From Bacillota bacterium (lineage in GTDB: Bacteria; Bacillota; Clostridia; Acetivibrionales; DTU013), in contig JAEZRE010000011.1 of assembly GCA_023412915.1 (NCBI GenBank), forward strand, positions 1 through 64,000: DNA of 64,000 nucleotides. The letters are read 5' to 3'. Shown here piece by piece: positions 35,183-43,553 of this stretch. The notes below the pieces were generated by a model that saw only the letters and a list, made by a program, of their open reading frames with translations, was not told where the DNA came from and did no database searches. The position numbers were made by a program, and so were the translations under genes. The stretch's first letter is position 1. Each line of letters starts with the position of its first letter.

Positions 35183-36985
35183 CTAAGCATTCTTGAATAT
35201 CGCCTTGAACGGGCATTTGCTCATACAAGCGCCGCACTTGATGCATTTTTCCTGATCTATCGTATAGGGCGCTTTCTTTTCGCCGCTGTTGCTTATTGCG
35301 CCCACCGGGCAATTCTTTGCGCAGATACCGCAGCTTCTGCACAGCTCCGCATTTATCACATAATTGAGCATGGACTTGCAGACGCCTGCCGGGCATTTTT
35401 TATCTTTTACATGAGCTTCATATTCATCCCTGAAATACCTGAGCGTACTGAGCACCGGGTTCGGAGCCGTCTGTCCGAGTCCGCACAGCGCAGATTCCTT
35501 TATATTTTTCGCAAGCAGTTCGAGCTTCTCGATGTCTCCCTCTTCACCCTTTCCGCTTGTGATCTTTTCCAGTATCTCGAGCATCCTCTTCGTTCCGATA
35601 CGGCATGGCGGGCATTTTCCGCAGGATTCATCCACGGTGAATTCAAGGAAGAACCTCGCAATATCCACCATACAGGTATCTTCATCCATTACGATCATAC
35701 CGCCCGAGCCCATCATCGAACCGATTTCAGTAAGCGTTTCGTAATCTATCGGAATATCGAGCTTGCTTGCGGGAATGCATCCGCCCGAAGGTCCGCCCGT
35801 CTGAGCCGCCTTGAACTTCTTCCCGTTGGGTATGCCTCCTCCGATATCGAAGACGACTTCTCTGACCGAAGTGCCTATAGGAACTTCGACAAGACCCGTA
35901 TTGTTAATTTTTCCACCAAGTGCGAACACCTTGGTGCCCTTGCTCTTTTCGGTACCGATTTTTGCGAACCAATCGGCTCCCTGGTTGAAAATGACAGGTA
36001 TATTGGCATAAGTCTCAACGTTGTTGAGGATGGACGGTTTCTGCCACAAGCCCTTTACTGCCGGGAACGGCGGTCTTGGCCTCGGCTCGCCGCGTTTACC
36101 TTCAATAGAGGTCATCAACGCGGTTTCTTCACCGCAGACGAAAGCGCCTGCGCCAAGTCTCAGCTCAATGTCGAAGCTGAAATTGGTACCGAAGATATTT
36201 TCTCCGAGCAGGCCATATTCCTTGGCCTGTTTTATTGCAATGTTAAGCCTCTTGACAGCGATAGGATATTCCGCTCTGACATATATATAACCCTGTCGGG
36301 ATCCTATTGCATAGCCTGCGATAGTCATGGCTTCAAGTACGCTGTGAGGATCGCCCTCGAGGACGCTCCTGTCCATGAACGCTCCGGGGTCTCCTTCGTC
36401 CGCATTGCAGCATACATATTTTTCGTCGCCCACGGATTTGGAGGCAAATTCCCATTTCCTGCCCGTTGGGAAACCTGCTCCGCCTCTTCCTCTGAGTCCC
36501 GATTTTTTAACTTCTTCTATGACCTGTTCAGGCGTCATTTCCGTCAAAACCTTTGCAAGCGCCTTATAACCGTCATATGCTATATATTCGTCGATAATTT
36601 CGGGATTGATTACCCCGCAGTTCCTCAATGCGATCCTGACTTGCCTTTTGAAAAACTCAACGTTGTCAAGAGATTTTGAAGGATCGGCTTCTTCCTTGTT
36701 TCCTGCAAGCAGCCTCTTTACGACTCTGCCTTTGACAAGGTGTTCTTCGACAATCTCTTTTACATCCTCGACCCTTACCATGGTATACATTGCGCCTTCA
36801 GGATAAATGACAACGATCGGCCCCTCTGCGCACAATCCATGACAACCGGTAATAACTATTTTTACTTCCTTGTCCAGCCCATTATTTTTGATCTGGGTTG
36901 CAAATTCCTGCTTTATTTTTTCAGAATTAGACGAAGTACATCCGGTACCGCCGCACACAAGTACATGCGCCCTGAAAAACTCCAT
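35183..36985 (-). CDS. hydB: HydB, NuoF-like flavin subunit of bifurcating hydrogenase
   Basis: A 600-residue subunit. An N-terminal thioredoxin-like [2Fe-2S] domain (CGGTGC...C, TGCHGLC) is followed by the NuoF core with FMN/NADH loop GRGGAGFPTGRKWE, GAGAFVCGEETALMTSIEG, an SLBB-type segment, the NuoF [4Fe-4S] site ESCGKCPPCRIGT, and two C-terminal ferredoxin clusters (CRSCGICAKNCPVG, CIKCGACMSKCPF). This is the site of NADH oxidation and of proposed bifurcation in HydABC. ATG 36985 has GGAGGG six nt upstream; an earlier frame start at 37051 is unlikely. Lies between the small ferredoxin gene and hydA. Confidence 0.94.
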   Translation of the reverse strand: MEFFRAHVLVCGGTGCTSSNSEKIKQEFATQIKNNGLDKEVKIVITGCHGLCAEGPIVVIYPEGAMYTMVRVEDVKEIVEEHLVKGRVVKRLLAGNKEEADPSKSLDNVEFFKRQVRIALRNCGVINPEIIDEYIAYDGYKALAKVLTEMTPEQVIEEVKKSGLRGRGGAGFPTGRKWEFASKSVGDEKYVCCNADEGDPGAFMDRSVLEGDPHSVLEAMTIAGYAIGSRQGYIYVRAEYPIAVKRLNIAIKQAKEYGLLGENIFGTNFSFDIELRLGAGAFVCGEETALMTSIEGKRGEPRPRPPFPAVKGLWQKPSILNNVETYANIPVIFNQGADWFAKIGTEKSKGTKVFALGGKINNTGLVEVPIGTSVREVVFDIGGGIPNGKKFKAAQTGGPSGGCIPASKLDIPIDYETLTEIGSMMGSGGMIVMDEDTCMVDIARFFLEFTVDESCGKCPPCRIGTKRMLEILEKITSGKGEEGDIEKLELLAKNIKESALCGLGQTAPNPVLSTLRYFRDEYEAHVKDKKCPAGVCKSMLNYVINAELCRSCGICAKNCPVGAISNSGEKKAPYTIDQEKCIKCGACMSKCPFKAIFKNA

Positions 36986-37072
36986 TTTGTTCCCTCCTTC
37001 GAATGCTATAGAGAAAATCCGCGCTACAGGCGCCAAATATCCTCCCTGCATAATTTGCTGTATATGATAGTT

Positions 37073-37450
37073 TTAGTTACCTTCACCTACGGCGGCCCCG
37101 ATCGTAAGATCCGCGCACACCCTGCCGTTCACGATATGCTCCGTAACGACGCGCGCAGCCTTTTCTGCCGTCATCCTGACATAAGTGACCTTGTTTCCTT
37201 CCGCGTCATACACTTCAACGATCGGTTCAAGCCTGCAAACGCCGATGCAGCCCGTCATTGTTACAGAAACATCCCTGAGCTGCCTTTTGCCGAGTTCTTC
37301 TACGAATGCATTCATAACCGGTCTCGCTCCGGCCGCTATACCACAGGTCGCCATTCCGACAACTATGCGGATGCCGTCCTTGTTTTTCCTCATTTTGATT
37401 TCATCGAGAGTTTTATTCCTGATTGCTTCAAGTTCAGCTATCGATTTCAT
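37073..37450 (-). CDS. Small thioredoxin-like [2Fe-2S] ferredoxin of the hyd operon
   Basis: A 125-residue protein with a thioredoxin-like ferredoxin fold: cysteines in ATCGIAAGARP and TGCIGVCRLEP, the layout of the [2Fe-2S] domain also found at the N-terminus of HydB, and NGRVCADL near the end. It is likely an additional electron carrier or regulatory Fe-S protein of the hydrogenase complex, as seen in many clostridial hyd operons. Its start overlaps the end of the upstream ATPase gene by 17 nt. Confidence 0.87.
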   Translation of the reverse strand: MKSIAELEAIRNKTLDEIKMRKNKDGIRIVVGMATCGIAAGARPVMNAFVEELGKRQLRDVSVTMTGCIGVCRLEPIVEVYDAEGNKVTYVRMTAEKAARVVTEHIVNGRVCADLTIGAAVGEGN

Positions 37451-38000
37451 TCAAGACACCTCCGAAAATTTCTTTGATTCCATCGTAGATATATCCCCTG
37501 AGCCACTTTACCACCTCGTACTCCGAAAGCGGTACGTCTCCCAGTATCCCGGCCGCCTCCCGCGAACTGAATTCGAACCTGGCGGCGCCGTTTTCGAGAA
37601 TAAGCCGAATGTCTGCCCTGGGCCAGGCGGCTGCCATATCGGCGATTACGCCTGCAAGGTCTCCGAGCGGCGGCCTGTCAATATTGGCGATCTCAAATTG
37701 CGCCCTGACCACGGTCCCCGCGCCCCGGTGGGATTTTATTTCAAAACTGCCTCCCGATCGTTCAGCAGAAGCTTTGAACAATGGGATACCCAAGCCTACC
37801 TTCCTTGTAGTTCTTGTTGTCGTAAACGGGTCGGTCACAACTGCAAGCAGTTTTTCATCCATCCCTGAGCCGTCGTCCTCGATGATCACAACCAGCATTC
37901 CCGTTTCGGGCTTCACGATGAGTTCCGCCCTTATCAGTCCCGCCTGCGCTGCCGTTGAATTCTGCATTATGTCAAGGATGTGCAGCGATAGATCTCTCAA
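37434..38000 (-). CDS. Histidine-kinase-type ATPase protein of the hyd operon
   Basis: A 188-residue protein made almost entirely of a GHKL/HATPase_c fold: N-box-like LHILDIMQNSTAAQAG, G1 box EDDGSGMDE, and G2 box KVGLGIPLFKASAERSGG. There is no sensor or His-phosphotransfer domain, so it is not a complete kinase; it may phosphorylate or sequester a protein partner, possibly in concert with the RsbW-like protein encoded upstream. Such a gene is a regular companion of hydC/hydB in clostridia, but its role is unknown. Confidence 0.83.
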   Translation of the reverse strand: MRDLSLHILDIMQNSTAAQAGLIRAELIVKPETGMLVVIIEDDGSGMDEKLLAVVTDPFTTTRTTRKVGLGIPLFKASAERSGGSFEIKSHRGAGTVVRAQFEIANIDRPPLGDLAGVIADMAAAWPRADIRLILENGAARFEFSSREAAGILGDVPLSEYEVVKWLRGYIYDGIKEIFGGVLNEIDS

Positions 38001-38035
38001 ACGTGATTACCTCCCAAAGCTGAAAAACCCGGCAA

Positions 38036-38524
38036 TCAAAGGTTACGATACTTTTCGAGAACCTTTTCAACATCGTCGGGAGTAAGTCTTCCATATACAT
38101 CGTCATTTATCATTACTACAGGCGCAAGTCCGCAAGCGCCAACACAGCGGCAGGCGTCGAGCGAGAACTTTCCGTCCTCGGTGCAGTCGCCTACGTTTAT
38201 ACCGAGTTTTTCCTGCAGTTTTTCGAGTATCTGTTTGGAGCCCTTTACATAACAGGCTGTTCCCAGACATACGCTGACTTTGTATTCGCCCTTGGGTTTC
38301 AAAGAAAACTGGGTATAGAAAGTTACGACACCATAGATTTCCGACAGAGGCACATTCAGTCCTTCAGAAATCTTCTTCTGCACGCTAAGAGGAAGGTAGC
38401 CATACAGCTCTTGAGCCTCGTGCAGCACAGGGATCAGCGCACCCCTCGTATCCTTGTACTTTTCGATAATTTCCTGCAATTCGCGTTCCTTTTCATCGAC
38501 GCAGCCGCAGCAGTTACTGCTCAT
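38036..38524 (-). CDS. hydC: HydC, NuoE-like [2Fe-2S] subunit of bifurcating hydrogenase
   Basis: A 162-residue NuoE-like protein: helical N-terminal half, then GVVTFYTQFS, VCLGTACYVKGS and the second cysteine pair in CRCVGACGLAPV for a [2Fe-2S] cluster in a thioredoxin fold. ATG 38524 is used since GGGGG lies upstream; the longer frame begins inside the promoter-operator region. First gene of the operon hydC-ATPase-ferredoxin-hydB-hydA, which has a sigma-A promoter overlapped at its start by a perfect Rex-type site. Confidence 0.93.
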   Translation of the reverse strand: MSSNCCGCVDEKERELQEIIEKYKDTRGALIPVLHEAQELYGYLPLSVQKKISEGLNVPLSEIYGVVTFYTQFSLKPKGEYKVSVCLGTACYVKGSKQILEKLQEKLGINVGDCTEDGKFSLDACRCVGACGLAPVVMINDDVYGRLTPDDVEKVLEKYRNL

Positions 38525-38580
38525 TTTTCCAGACCCCCAGTCTAAAATTGTTGTTAATTTGCCTTGACATAAAGCCTGCT

Positions 38581-38638
38581 TTGTTAAATAAATAACCAAT
38601 TTCGATAAAAAAAACACATACATGGTTAACCTTTTAAC
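38581..38638 (-). promoter_or_regulatory. Additional Rex-like operators in the hydC leader
   Basis: GTTAA-CCTT-TTAAC at 38625-38638 is a perfect half-site pair with the 4-nt spacing of Rex sites, and TTGTTAA-ATAA-ATAACCA at 38581-38598 is a weaker version; both lie downstream of the promoter. Confidence 0.6.
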
Positions 38639-38645
38639 AGACTTC

Positions 38646-38663
38646 TTGTTAAGTATTTAACAA
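38646..38663 (-). promoter_or_regulatory. Rex-type operator of the hydABC operon
   Basis: TTGTTAAGTATTTAACAA is a perfect match to the clostridial Rex consensus TTGTTAANNNNTTAACAA and covers the predicted transcription start. Rex is a repressor released by a high NADH/NAD+ ratio. Confidence 0.88.
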
Positions 38664-38669
38664 TGCAAT

Positions 38670-38698
38670 ATTATAGCAAAAAAGTATAGGTAATTCAA
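38670..38698 (-). promoter_or_regulatory. Sigma-A promoter of the hydABC operon
   Basis: TTGAAT (38698-38693), 17-nt spacer, TATAAT (38675-38670). Confidence 0.88.
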
Positions 38699-38716
38699 CT
38701 AATTATTTCTATAAAA

Positions 38717-39445
38717 TTAATATGGAAATTTGTTCAGATTAGACAAACATTCTATTACAGCTTCAGCACTCAAACTGTCAATTTCGAGAAATGACTCCCT
38801 TTCCAGAATAGCGCCAAGCTCATGAGCATCCGAAGATACAATCGTACCGTACCCTCCCAGCTCCGGATGTGCCGCCATAAAGTCGGTTCTGCCGCAGTGC
38901 TTCGACAGCTCCAGATATTTGAAACAGGGTTCTTCCGGAATAAAGCCGAGATTTGACAGTATACTGTTGGACGGCCTGTCCACATGCGCCGGAATGACAG
39001 CCCCACCCAGATGCCTTACGACAGAGCATACCTCTCCTGTTGTCAAAGCAGCGGCAGTAAGGAGCATTCGGCTTTCTTCTGCTATTATCCGATCCGTTTC
39101 GTCCATGATAAGCTGTTTGCCGAATATGTCGCATCTGTTCAGCACAGGCGGCAAAGCGCTGTAAACGATACGCTGCAGTTCTGAAGCAGCGGCGATACAG
39201 GGTAAAAGGCAGATCAAATGGACTTCCTCCGAGGTTTCAACCTCCATTCCGGGGATAAACAGAAGTCCTGCGTTTTCCGCACATATACTGACAGCCTTCA
39301 GGTTCGCGCACGAGTTGTGATCTGTGAGCGCAATCGCATCCAGGCCTTTGATCCTTGCCATGTTCACTATGTTGTTCGGCGTCATATCCTTGTCTGAACA
39401 AGGCGAAAGCGCCGAGTGTATATGAAGGTCGACCGCGTATTTCAT
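38717..39445 (-). CDS. PHP-domain phosphoesterase-like protein of the sensory-hydrogenase operon
   Basis: A 242-residue PHP domain: metal motifs DLHIHSALSPCSD at the N-terminus, ALTDHNSC, PGMEVETSEEVHLICL, VIPAHVDRPS, and SSDAHELG at the end. Relatives hydrolyse phosphodiesters or phosphate monoesters; substrate unknown. ATG 39445 directly precedes the conserved KYAVDLHIHS; longer in-frame starts overlap the upstream DRTGG gene. It is a standard last member of the clostridial DRTGG-kinase-HydS-DRTGG-PHP set, suggesting a signalling step downstream of H2 sensing. Confidence 0.88.
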   Translation of the reverse strand: MKYAVDLHIHSALSPCSDKDMTPNNIVNMARIKGLDAIALTDHNSCANLKAVSICAENAGLLFIPGMEVETSEEVHLICLLPCIAAASELQRIVYSALPPVLNRCDIFGKQLIMDETDRIIAEESRMLLTAAALTTGEVCSVVRHLGGAVIPAHVDRPSNSILSNLGFIPEEPCFKYLELSKHCGRTDFMAAHPELGGYGTIVSSDAHELGAILERESFLEIDSLSAEAVIECLSNLNKFPY

Positions 39446-39455
39446 GGCTTTGCTT

Positions 39456-39788
39456 TCAGATACCGCAGTCATGGGCAACGCAGCAGATTTCATAAGCGCT
39501 GAGCTTAGTGCCAAGTATCGTGACGCCTTCCTTTACGGCCTTTTTGACTGTTGTCTCATCGACCTCTATACCATCCGGTATGATGATACAGGACAGTTCC
39601 ATAAGTGTCGCCACTGCAACGATATTGAGATGCGTATGTACCGTGATCCATGCAGAGCCTTTTTTTGCGTAGGACATGACCCAGCTGAGCAGATCACAGC
39701 AGTACATCCCCTTTATCTGGGTATTTTCGGCCGGTTCACCTGTCAGTATCCTGGCTCCGAGTTTAGCGGACAATTCCTGTACGTTCAT
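39456..39788 (-). CDS. DRTGG-domain protein, second copy
   Basis: A 110-residue protein: VQELSAKLGARILTG, the glycine-poor CCDLLSWVMSYA and a C-terminal GTKLSAYEICCVAHDCGI. DRTGG domains occur beside CBS domains and in phosphotransacetylase; in short stand-alone form they accompany sensory hydrogenases and are presumed ligand-binding or scaffold proteins. Paired with the homologous first copy at the start of the operon (41733-42080). The stop is 11 nt before the PHP start. A tandem pair of dispersed repeats precedes its ribosome site. Confidence 0.8.
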   Translation of the reverse strand: MNVQELSAKLGARILTGEPAENTQIKGMYCCDLLSWVMSYAKKGSAWITVHTHLNIVAVATLMELSCIIIPDGIEVDETTVKKAVKEGVTILGTKLSAYEICCVAHDCGI

Positions 39789-39811
39789 GTCGATACCTCC
39801 TATGGATTATT

Positions 39812-39881
39812 GAAACGCAGGGACGGTTCTTTTGTTTCGCTTTTCACGAAACGCAGGGACGGTTCTTTTGTTTCGTTTTTC
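39812..39881. repeat. Dispersed repeat, copy 5 (two arms in direct orientation)
   Basis: GAAACGCAGGGACGGTTC followed by TTTTGTTTC occurs twice in the same direction (39812-39845 and 39848-39881). Unlike the inverted pairs elsewhere this arrangement cannot form the long hairpin. It sits inside the operon, between the HydS and DRTGG genes. Confidence 0.9.
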
Positions 39882-39928
39882 ATGAGCATCGGTAGTTTCC
39901 TTGTTGTCTTAATGCCGGCTTTTAATTT

Positions 39929-41242
39929 CTATTTCCTGTCCTTGTTCATAACCGGGGGCGCCATATCTTCGAGTTCCTTCATTTGTGCAGCCAGATCGCG
40001 TACCTTTTCACGGAGCTTGAATATGCAATCCGTTTCGTACGCGTTTCCGCGAACGATATCCTCGGCAAGCGCACGGCAGCTCGGAGCCCCGCACGCGCCG
40101 CAGTCGAGGCCGGGCAGCTCGTTGTTTATCTTCTCGAGCTCTTCGAGCTTCTTCATAGCTATCCCGATATCGTCATCAAGCTTCATAATAGGTTTATATG
40201 CTATATTTTCAGTCCATATGATGTTCTCGTCGTAGGTTTCCTGCAGCTCTCCCGTATTTACAGCCGCCTTGGCTTCGTCTACATGCTTCTTCAGCCGCGT
40301 TTTTGCGACATATACATTCTCAACCGTCAGCGGACCTCCGAGGCATCCCCCAGTGCAGGACAGCGCCTCGATAAAATCGACTCCCTCGATCTTGTCATTT
40401 TCAATCTCTTCCAGTATAGTGATCACATTATGAATACCGTCGACGGCAAGAAAGCGCTCAGTCCCTATAGCGAGCCCTTCTCCTCCGGAATTTGCCCAGC
40501 GGATGCCTTCATAGCCCGCCTTCGCGAGCTGTTCTTTCTCCGTGGTTTTTTCAAGCTTTGAAAACAGCCTCAGATATATATCTTTTATTGAAATAACGCC
40601 ATCCACATAGGATTTCTTGCTTTCATAAGGCGCTTTGACACTCGTTGCCTTTGCGGGGCATGGGGTAATGAAAAACACGCCGATATCCGACGGATCGAGC
40701 CCTTTCTCTTCGGCTGCCTTCCTTTTGGCGATCTTAGCGGCAACCTCCATTGGCGATTCAAGCTTTACAAGATGATCTATAAGATTTGGGAACCTAACCT
40801 GGATCAGTCTTACGACAGCCGGGCAGGCAGAAGATATCATAGGTTTGGGGTAAACGCCTTCCGACATAAGTTTCCTGGTGGCTTCCGATACAAACTCGGC
40901 AGCCTTTGCCACTTCGAATACGTCATCGAACCCTATTGTTCTAAAGGTATTAAGCAGCCTGTTTCTGCTATATTCGGGCTTGAACTGGCTGTATAACGTT
41001 GGCGCGGGGATGGCTATCCTGTACTTGAAGGCGGAAATTCCCGTGAATTCGTCCGTTACGGCTTTTTTTGCGTGATAAGGGCATATACGTATGCATTCTC
41101 CGCAGTCGATACATCTTTCGTTGATAATGCGAGCTTTTCCCTTCCGCACCCTTATAGCCTCTGTCGGACACCTTTTAATGCAATTGGTGCAGCCTCTGCA
41201 CTTCTCTTCGTCCAGTCTTACCGAATGAAAATAGTCACCCAT
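39929..41242 (-). CDS. Putative sensory [FeFe]-hydrogenase (HydS, group D-like)
   Basis: A 437-residue protein: two ferredoxin clusters (C15-C25, C44-C54), an H-cluster domain with variant loops SSACPAV (A139-C140), ITPCPAKA (C195) and SCTGGCLGGP (C296, C300), and a C-terminal [4Fe-4S] domain CGACGAPSC (381-389, with C406) followed by a coiled segment. The four H-cluster ligand cysteines are kept, but the proton-relay cysteine is Ala, as reported for sensory group D enzymes such as that of Thermoanaerobacter mathranii. Low turnover and a signalling role are inferred. GGGGGG lies 5 nt before the ATG. The operon carries RsbW-like, DRTGG and PHP genes. Confidence 0.87.
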   Translation of the reverse strand: MGDYFHSVRLDEEKCRGCTNCIKRCPTEAIRVRKGKARIINERCIDCGECIRICPYHAKKAVTDEFTGISAFKYRIAIPAPTLYSQFKPEYSRNRLLNTFRTIGFDDVFEVAKAAEFVSEATRKLMSEGVYPKPMISSACPAVVRLIQVRFPNLIDHLVKLESPMEVAAKIAKRKAAEEKGLDPSDIGVFFITPCPAKATSVKAPYESKKSYVDGVISIKDIYLRLFSKLEKTTEKEQLAKAGYEGIRWANSGGEGLAIGTERFLAVDGIHNVITILEEIENDKIEGVDFIEALSCTGGCLGGPLTVENVYVAKTRLKKHVDEAKAAVNTGELQETYDENIIWTENIAYKPIMKLDDDIGIAMKKLEELEKINNELPGLDCGACGAPSCRALAEDIVRGNAYETDCIFKLREKVRDLAAQMKELEDMAPPVMNKDRK

Positions 41243-41307
41243 GATCTATCCCCCCAAGGCTGATGTCAAAAGCCGTTTCCGGGATATCCAAAGCCCGGTG
41301 CGGTAAC

Positions 41308-41733
41308 TCAGAAATCCACAGTTATAGTTACCCTGGTTCCCTTTCCCACTTCAGTATCAATATCGAGCCTGTCGGCGTATCTTTTCATATTAGGCAGGCC
41401 CATGCCGGCGCCAAACCCCATCTCCCTGACTTCGTCCGTAGCGGTGGACCAGCCTTCCTGCATTGCGAGTTCGAGGTCAGGTATTCCCGGCCCCTGGTCA
41501 CTGATTCGGACTATTATCCTGCCGCTGCTGATCTCAACGTCGGCTATGCCGCCGTTTCCGTGTATTACCGCATTTATTTCGGCTTCGTACATGGCTATTG
41601 CCGCCTTTTTTACGCGTACAGGGTCGATCCCGAGCTGAACAAGCATTTTCTTAACATTGCTTGAAGCCTCTCCGGCGTATGTAAGATCATTTGACGGTAT
41701 GTCATAGCGCAGCTTGATAAGGTTGCCGTCCAC
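41308..41733 (-). CDS. RsbW-like ATP-binding serine kinase / anti-sigma factor-type protein
   Basis: A 141-residue GHKL ATPase of the RsbW/SpoIIAB type: N-box MYEAEINAVIHGNGG, G1 box ISDQGPGIPD, and G2 box GFGAGMGLPNMKRYAD. Such proteins bind sigma or anti-anti-sigma factors. GTG 41733 is chosen: it overlaps the stop codon of the upstream gene (TAGTG) and has AAAGGG nine nt before it; a TTG six nt earlier is the alternative. It probably transmits the HydS state to a partner that is not encoded here. Confidence 0.86.
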   Translation of the reverse strand: MDGNLIKLRYDIPSNDLTYAGEASSNVKKMLVQLGIDPVRVKKAAIAMYEAEINAVIHGNGGIADVEISSGRIIVRISDQGPGIPDLELAMQEGWSTATDEVREMGFGAGMGLPNMKRYADRLDIDTEVGKGTRVTITVDF

Positions 41734-42080
41734 TACCAAACACCCTTTCCTGTCAAACCCGCGTTATAAAGCTTTCCGCAGGCTATAAACATGGGATTGT
41801 CCGTAGTCAATACGGCGATCCCTTTCTCTGCCGCCAATTCCAGTATGTTTTCCCCGGGCATCTTGCCTCTTACAAAAACGACCGCCTTGATATCCATCAT
41901 TTCAGCAGTCCTTATTACCTGAGGGCTGACAAGTCCCGTCAGAAGAAGTACGTTTTCCTTTACATAAGCCATTACATCGCTCATCAGATCGGAGCCGCAG
42001 GCCGATACTATCTCCATTTCGGTATCGGCGCCGGATAAAAGCCTGGCGTCAAGTATTTCTACAGCTTCTACAAGTTTCAT
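41733..42080 (-). CDS. DRTGG-domain protein, first copy
   Basis: A 115-residue protein similar to the copy at 39456: MKLVEAVEILDARLLSG, ACGSDLMSDVMAYVK, LTGLVSPQVIRTAEMMDIKAVVFVRGK, GIAVLTTDNPMF. First gene of the sensory-hydrogenase operon, coupled to the RsbW-like gene. Ligand unknown. The promoter upstream contains a Rex-type site between -35 and -10. Confidence 0.82.
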   Translation of the reverse strand: MKLVEAVEILDARLLSGADTEMEIVSACGSDLMSDVMAYVKENVLLLTGLVSPQVIRTAEMMDIKAVVFVRGKMPGENILELAAEKGIAVLTTDNPMFIACGKLYNAGLTGKGVW

Positions 42081-42116
42081 ACAAGAGTCCCTTCAACTAA
42101 CAAAAGTCCCGACAAT

Positions 42117-42145
42117 ATTATAGCATTTTGTTAACGAATCAACAA
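42117..42145 (-). promoter_or_regulatory. Sigma-A promoter of the HydS operon
   Basis: TTGTTG (42145-42140), 17-nt spacer, TATAAT (42122-42117). Confidence 0.72.
42128..42145 (-). promoter_or_regulatory. Rex-type operator of the HydS operon
   Basis: TTGTTAACGAATCAACAA on the plus strand matches TTGTTAANNNNTTAACAA with one mismatch and covers the -35 and spacer of the promoter. Confidence 0.72.
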
Positions 42146-42173
42146 TAGAAAAAAGGGGTTGTATTCTTCCCAT

Positions 42174-42243
42174 GAAACAGAGGGACGGTTCTTTTGTTTC
42201 ATTTTGCATGTAAAATGAAACAAAAGAACCGTCCCTGCGTTCC
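42174..42243. repeat. Dispersed hairpin repeat, copy 6 (inverted pair)
   Basis: GAAACAGAGGGACGGTTC faces GAACCGTCCCTGCGTTCC, with TTTTGTTTCATTTT arms around a short GCATG loop. It lies between the HydS operon promoter and the end of the convergently placed stalk-domain gene on the same strand. Confidence 0.92.
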
Positions 42244-42261
42244 ACCTGCGTTTCATACCCG

Positions 42262-43449
42262 TTATTTCAACTGCGTCGGCAATTTGGTCTCAACCGCATT
42301 ATTAACTACGTCGCCCGGTACGGCCACTTCAAATGCACCGTTATAATCGCTGTACTCAGCTTCCGCAGTCATACTGATTGCAGTTTTGACATCGTCCTCC
42401 GAGTATTTCGATTCCATTGTCAAAACTATACCATTGACCAGATAAGTATTTTTGTCAATTGTAATTTCGACCTTGAACGAATCGAAAGCATTACTATCGA
42501 TAATGCTCTGATCCCCGCCCAGATCCTGCTGACTCAGGAAACTTTCATACAACGTATTATCTATAAGTTCTCCCTTCAACCGTATCTCATCGGCATTGGT
42601 GCTGTCGACCTGATCGAGCCTCGCACAGAAAGTATCATCGGATTTTAATAATATACTGCTCTCGCTTGCAAATGCTTTATCGTATTCGGGTTGGAGCATA
42701 ACCTTCTTTTTCCAGGTGCCGTCATACGGATCCCGGGTATAAGACGCATAGTCTGCGTAGTATGATTCCGTCGCTATCTTCATTCCCAGCATATCCATAT
42801 CCATAAGCATATGCATTTTCTTACCGGTTTTATCGACTTCGGCATTTGCGTTAATGCCCATTTTCGTACTGATCATTCCCGACTTCATGTCCAGTGAAAT
42901 ACTTATATCCGACTTATATTTGCTTACGCTCTTGAACTCGGCTGCAACTTTGTCCATTATGCCCTTTACATTTTTGAATTTTGTGGCATCGCAAAGAAGT
43001 ATGGTCTTGGACGGGCCATCCCATATCACCTTTTTGCCCAGAGCTTCTGCCACGAATTTAAACGGTATGTAAGCGATATCATGTTTATATATGACCGGAA
43101 TTACGTCAAGCGTTCGGGGTTCATCGTTCACAAAGGCATTAAATTTGCCTATATATACTACTATTTTCGTGTTGTCCTTCAAAATAGTGACACTCTTGTT
43201 GGAGGGTTCATAGATTATGTGCTGGTCGTCATTCTGTACGCCAAGCATTACAGCCAGTTCCCTCAACGGCAGAAGCGTACTGTCACCGAGTATGATCGGG
43301 ACATCTTTACATACTACCGTTTTACCATCCACTAATATTTTAAGATCGGGCGCTTCAATGATTTTGCCGGGAGATGCGGCAAATGTCGAACTCGTAAAGG
43401 CCAACGCCATTATCACCAATATTGCCAGAGATGCCACTGCTTTTTTCAT
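42262..43449 (-). CDS. Secreted stalk-domain (copper amine oxidase N-like) protein
   Basis: A 395-residue secreted protein with a signal peptide (1-24, AFTSSTFA), a stalk domain of the copper amine oxidase N-terminal type (about 35-155: LLPLRELAVMLGV, IAYIPFKFVAEALGKKVIWDG), and a C-terminal beta-rich part (170-395) resembling the LolA/DUF6612-like lipoprotein fold. Stalk domains in Firmicutes tether surface proteins; no catalytic site is visible. Own promoter (TTGACT-17-TATTAT); unrelated in function to the hydrogenase operons around it as far as can be seen. Confidence 0.83.
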   Translation of the reverse strand: MKKAVASLAILVIMALAFTSSTFAASPGKIIEAPDLKILVDGKTVVCKDVPIILGDSTLLPLRELAVMLGVQNDDQHIIYEPSNKSVTILKDNTKIVVYIGKFNAFVNDEPRTLDVIPVIYKHDIAYIPFKFVAEALGKKVIWDGPSKTILLCDATKFKNVKGIMDKVAAEFKSVSKYKSDISISLDMKSGMISTKMGINANAEVDKTGKKMHMLMDMDMLGMKIATESYYADYASYTRDPYDGTWKKKVMLQPEYDKAFASESSILLKSDDTFCARLDQVDSTNADEIRLKGELIDNTLYESFLSQQDLGGDQSIIDSNAFDSFKVEITIDKNTYLVNGIVLTMESKYSEDDVKTAISMTAEAEYSDYNGAFEVAVPGDVVNNAVETKLPTQLK

Positions 43450-43484
43450 CGGTCAGTTCTCCCATACAATAGTTTAATATCCCA

Positions 43485-43513
43485 ATAATACCACATATGC
43501 CAATATTAGTCAA
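43485..43513 (-). promoter_or_regulatory. Sigma-A promoter of the stalk-domain gene
   Basis: TTGACT (43513-43508), 17-nt spacer, TATTAT (43490-43485). Confidence 0.82.
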
Positions 43514-43553
43514 ACATAGCCGCCTGCCATTGCACGGACGTGTGCCGGACAGC

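Noticed and set aside
35411..36679. 422-codon plus-strand frame
   Set aside because: Antisense shadow of hydB.
39812..39881. Insertion sequence
   Set aside because: Only short repeated arms are present, with no transposase gene or target-site duplication visible.
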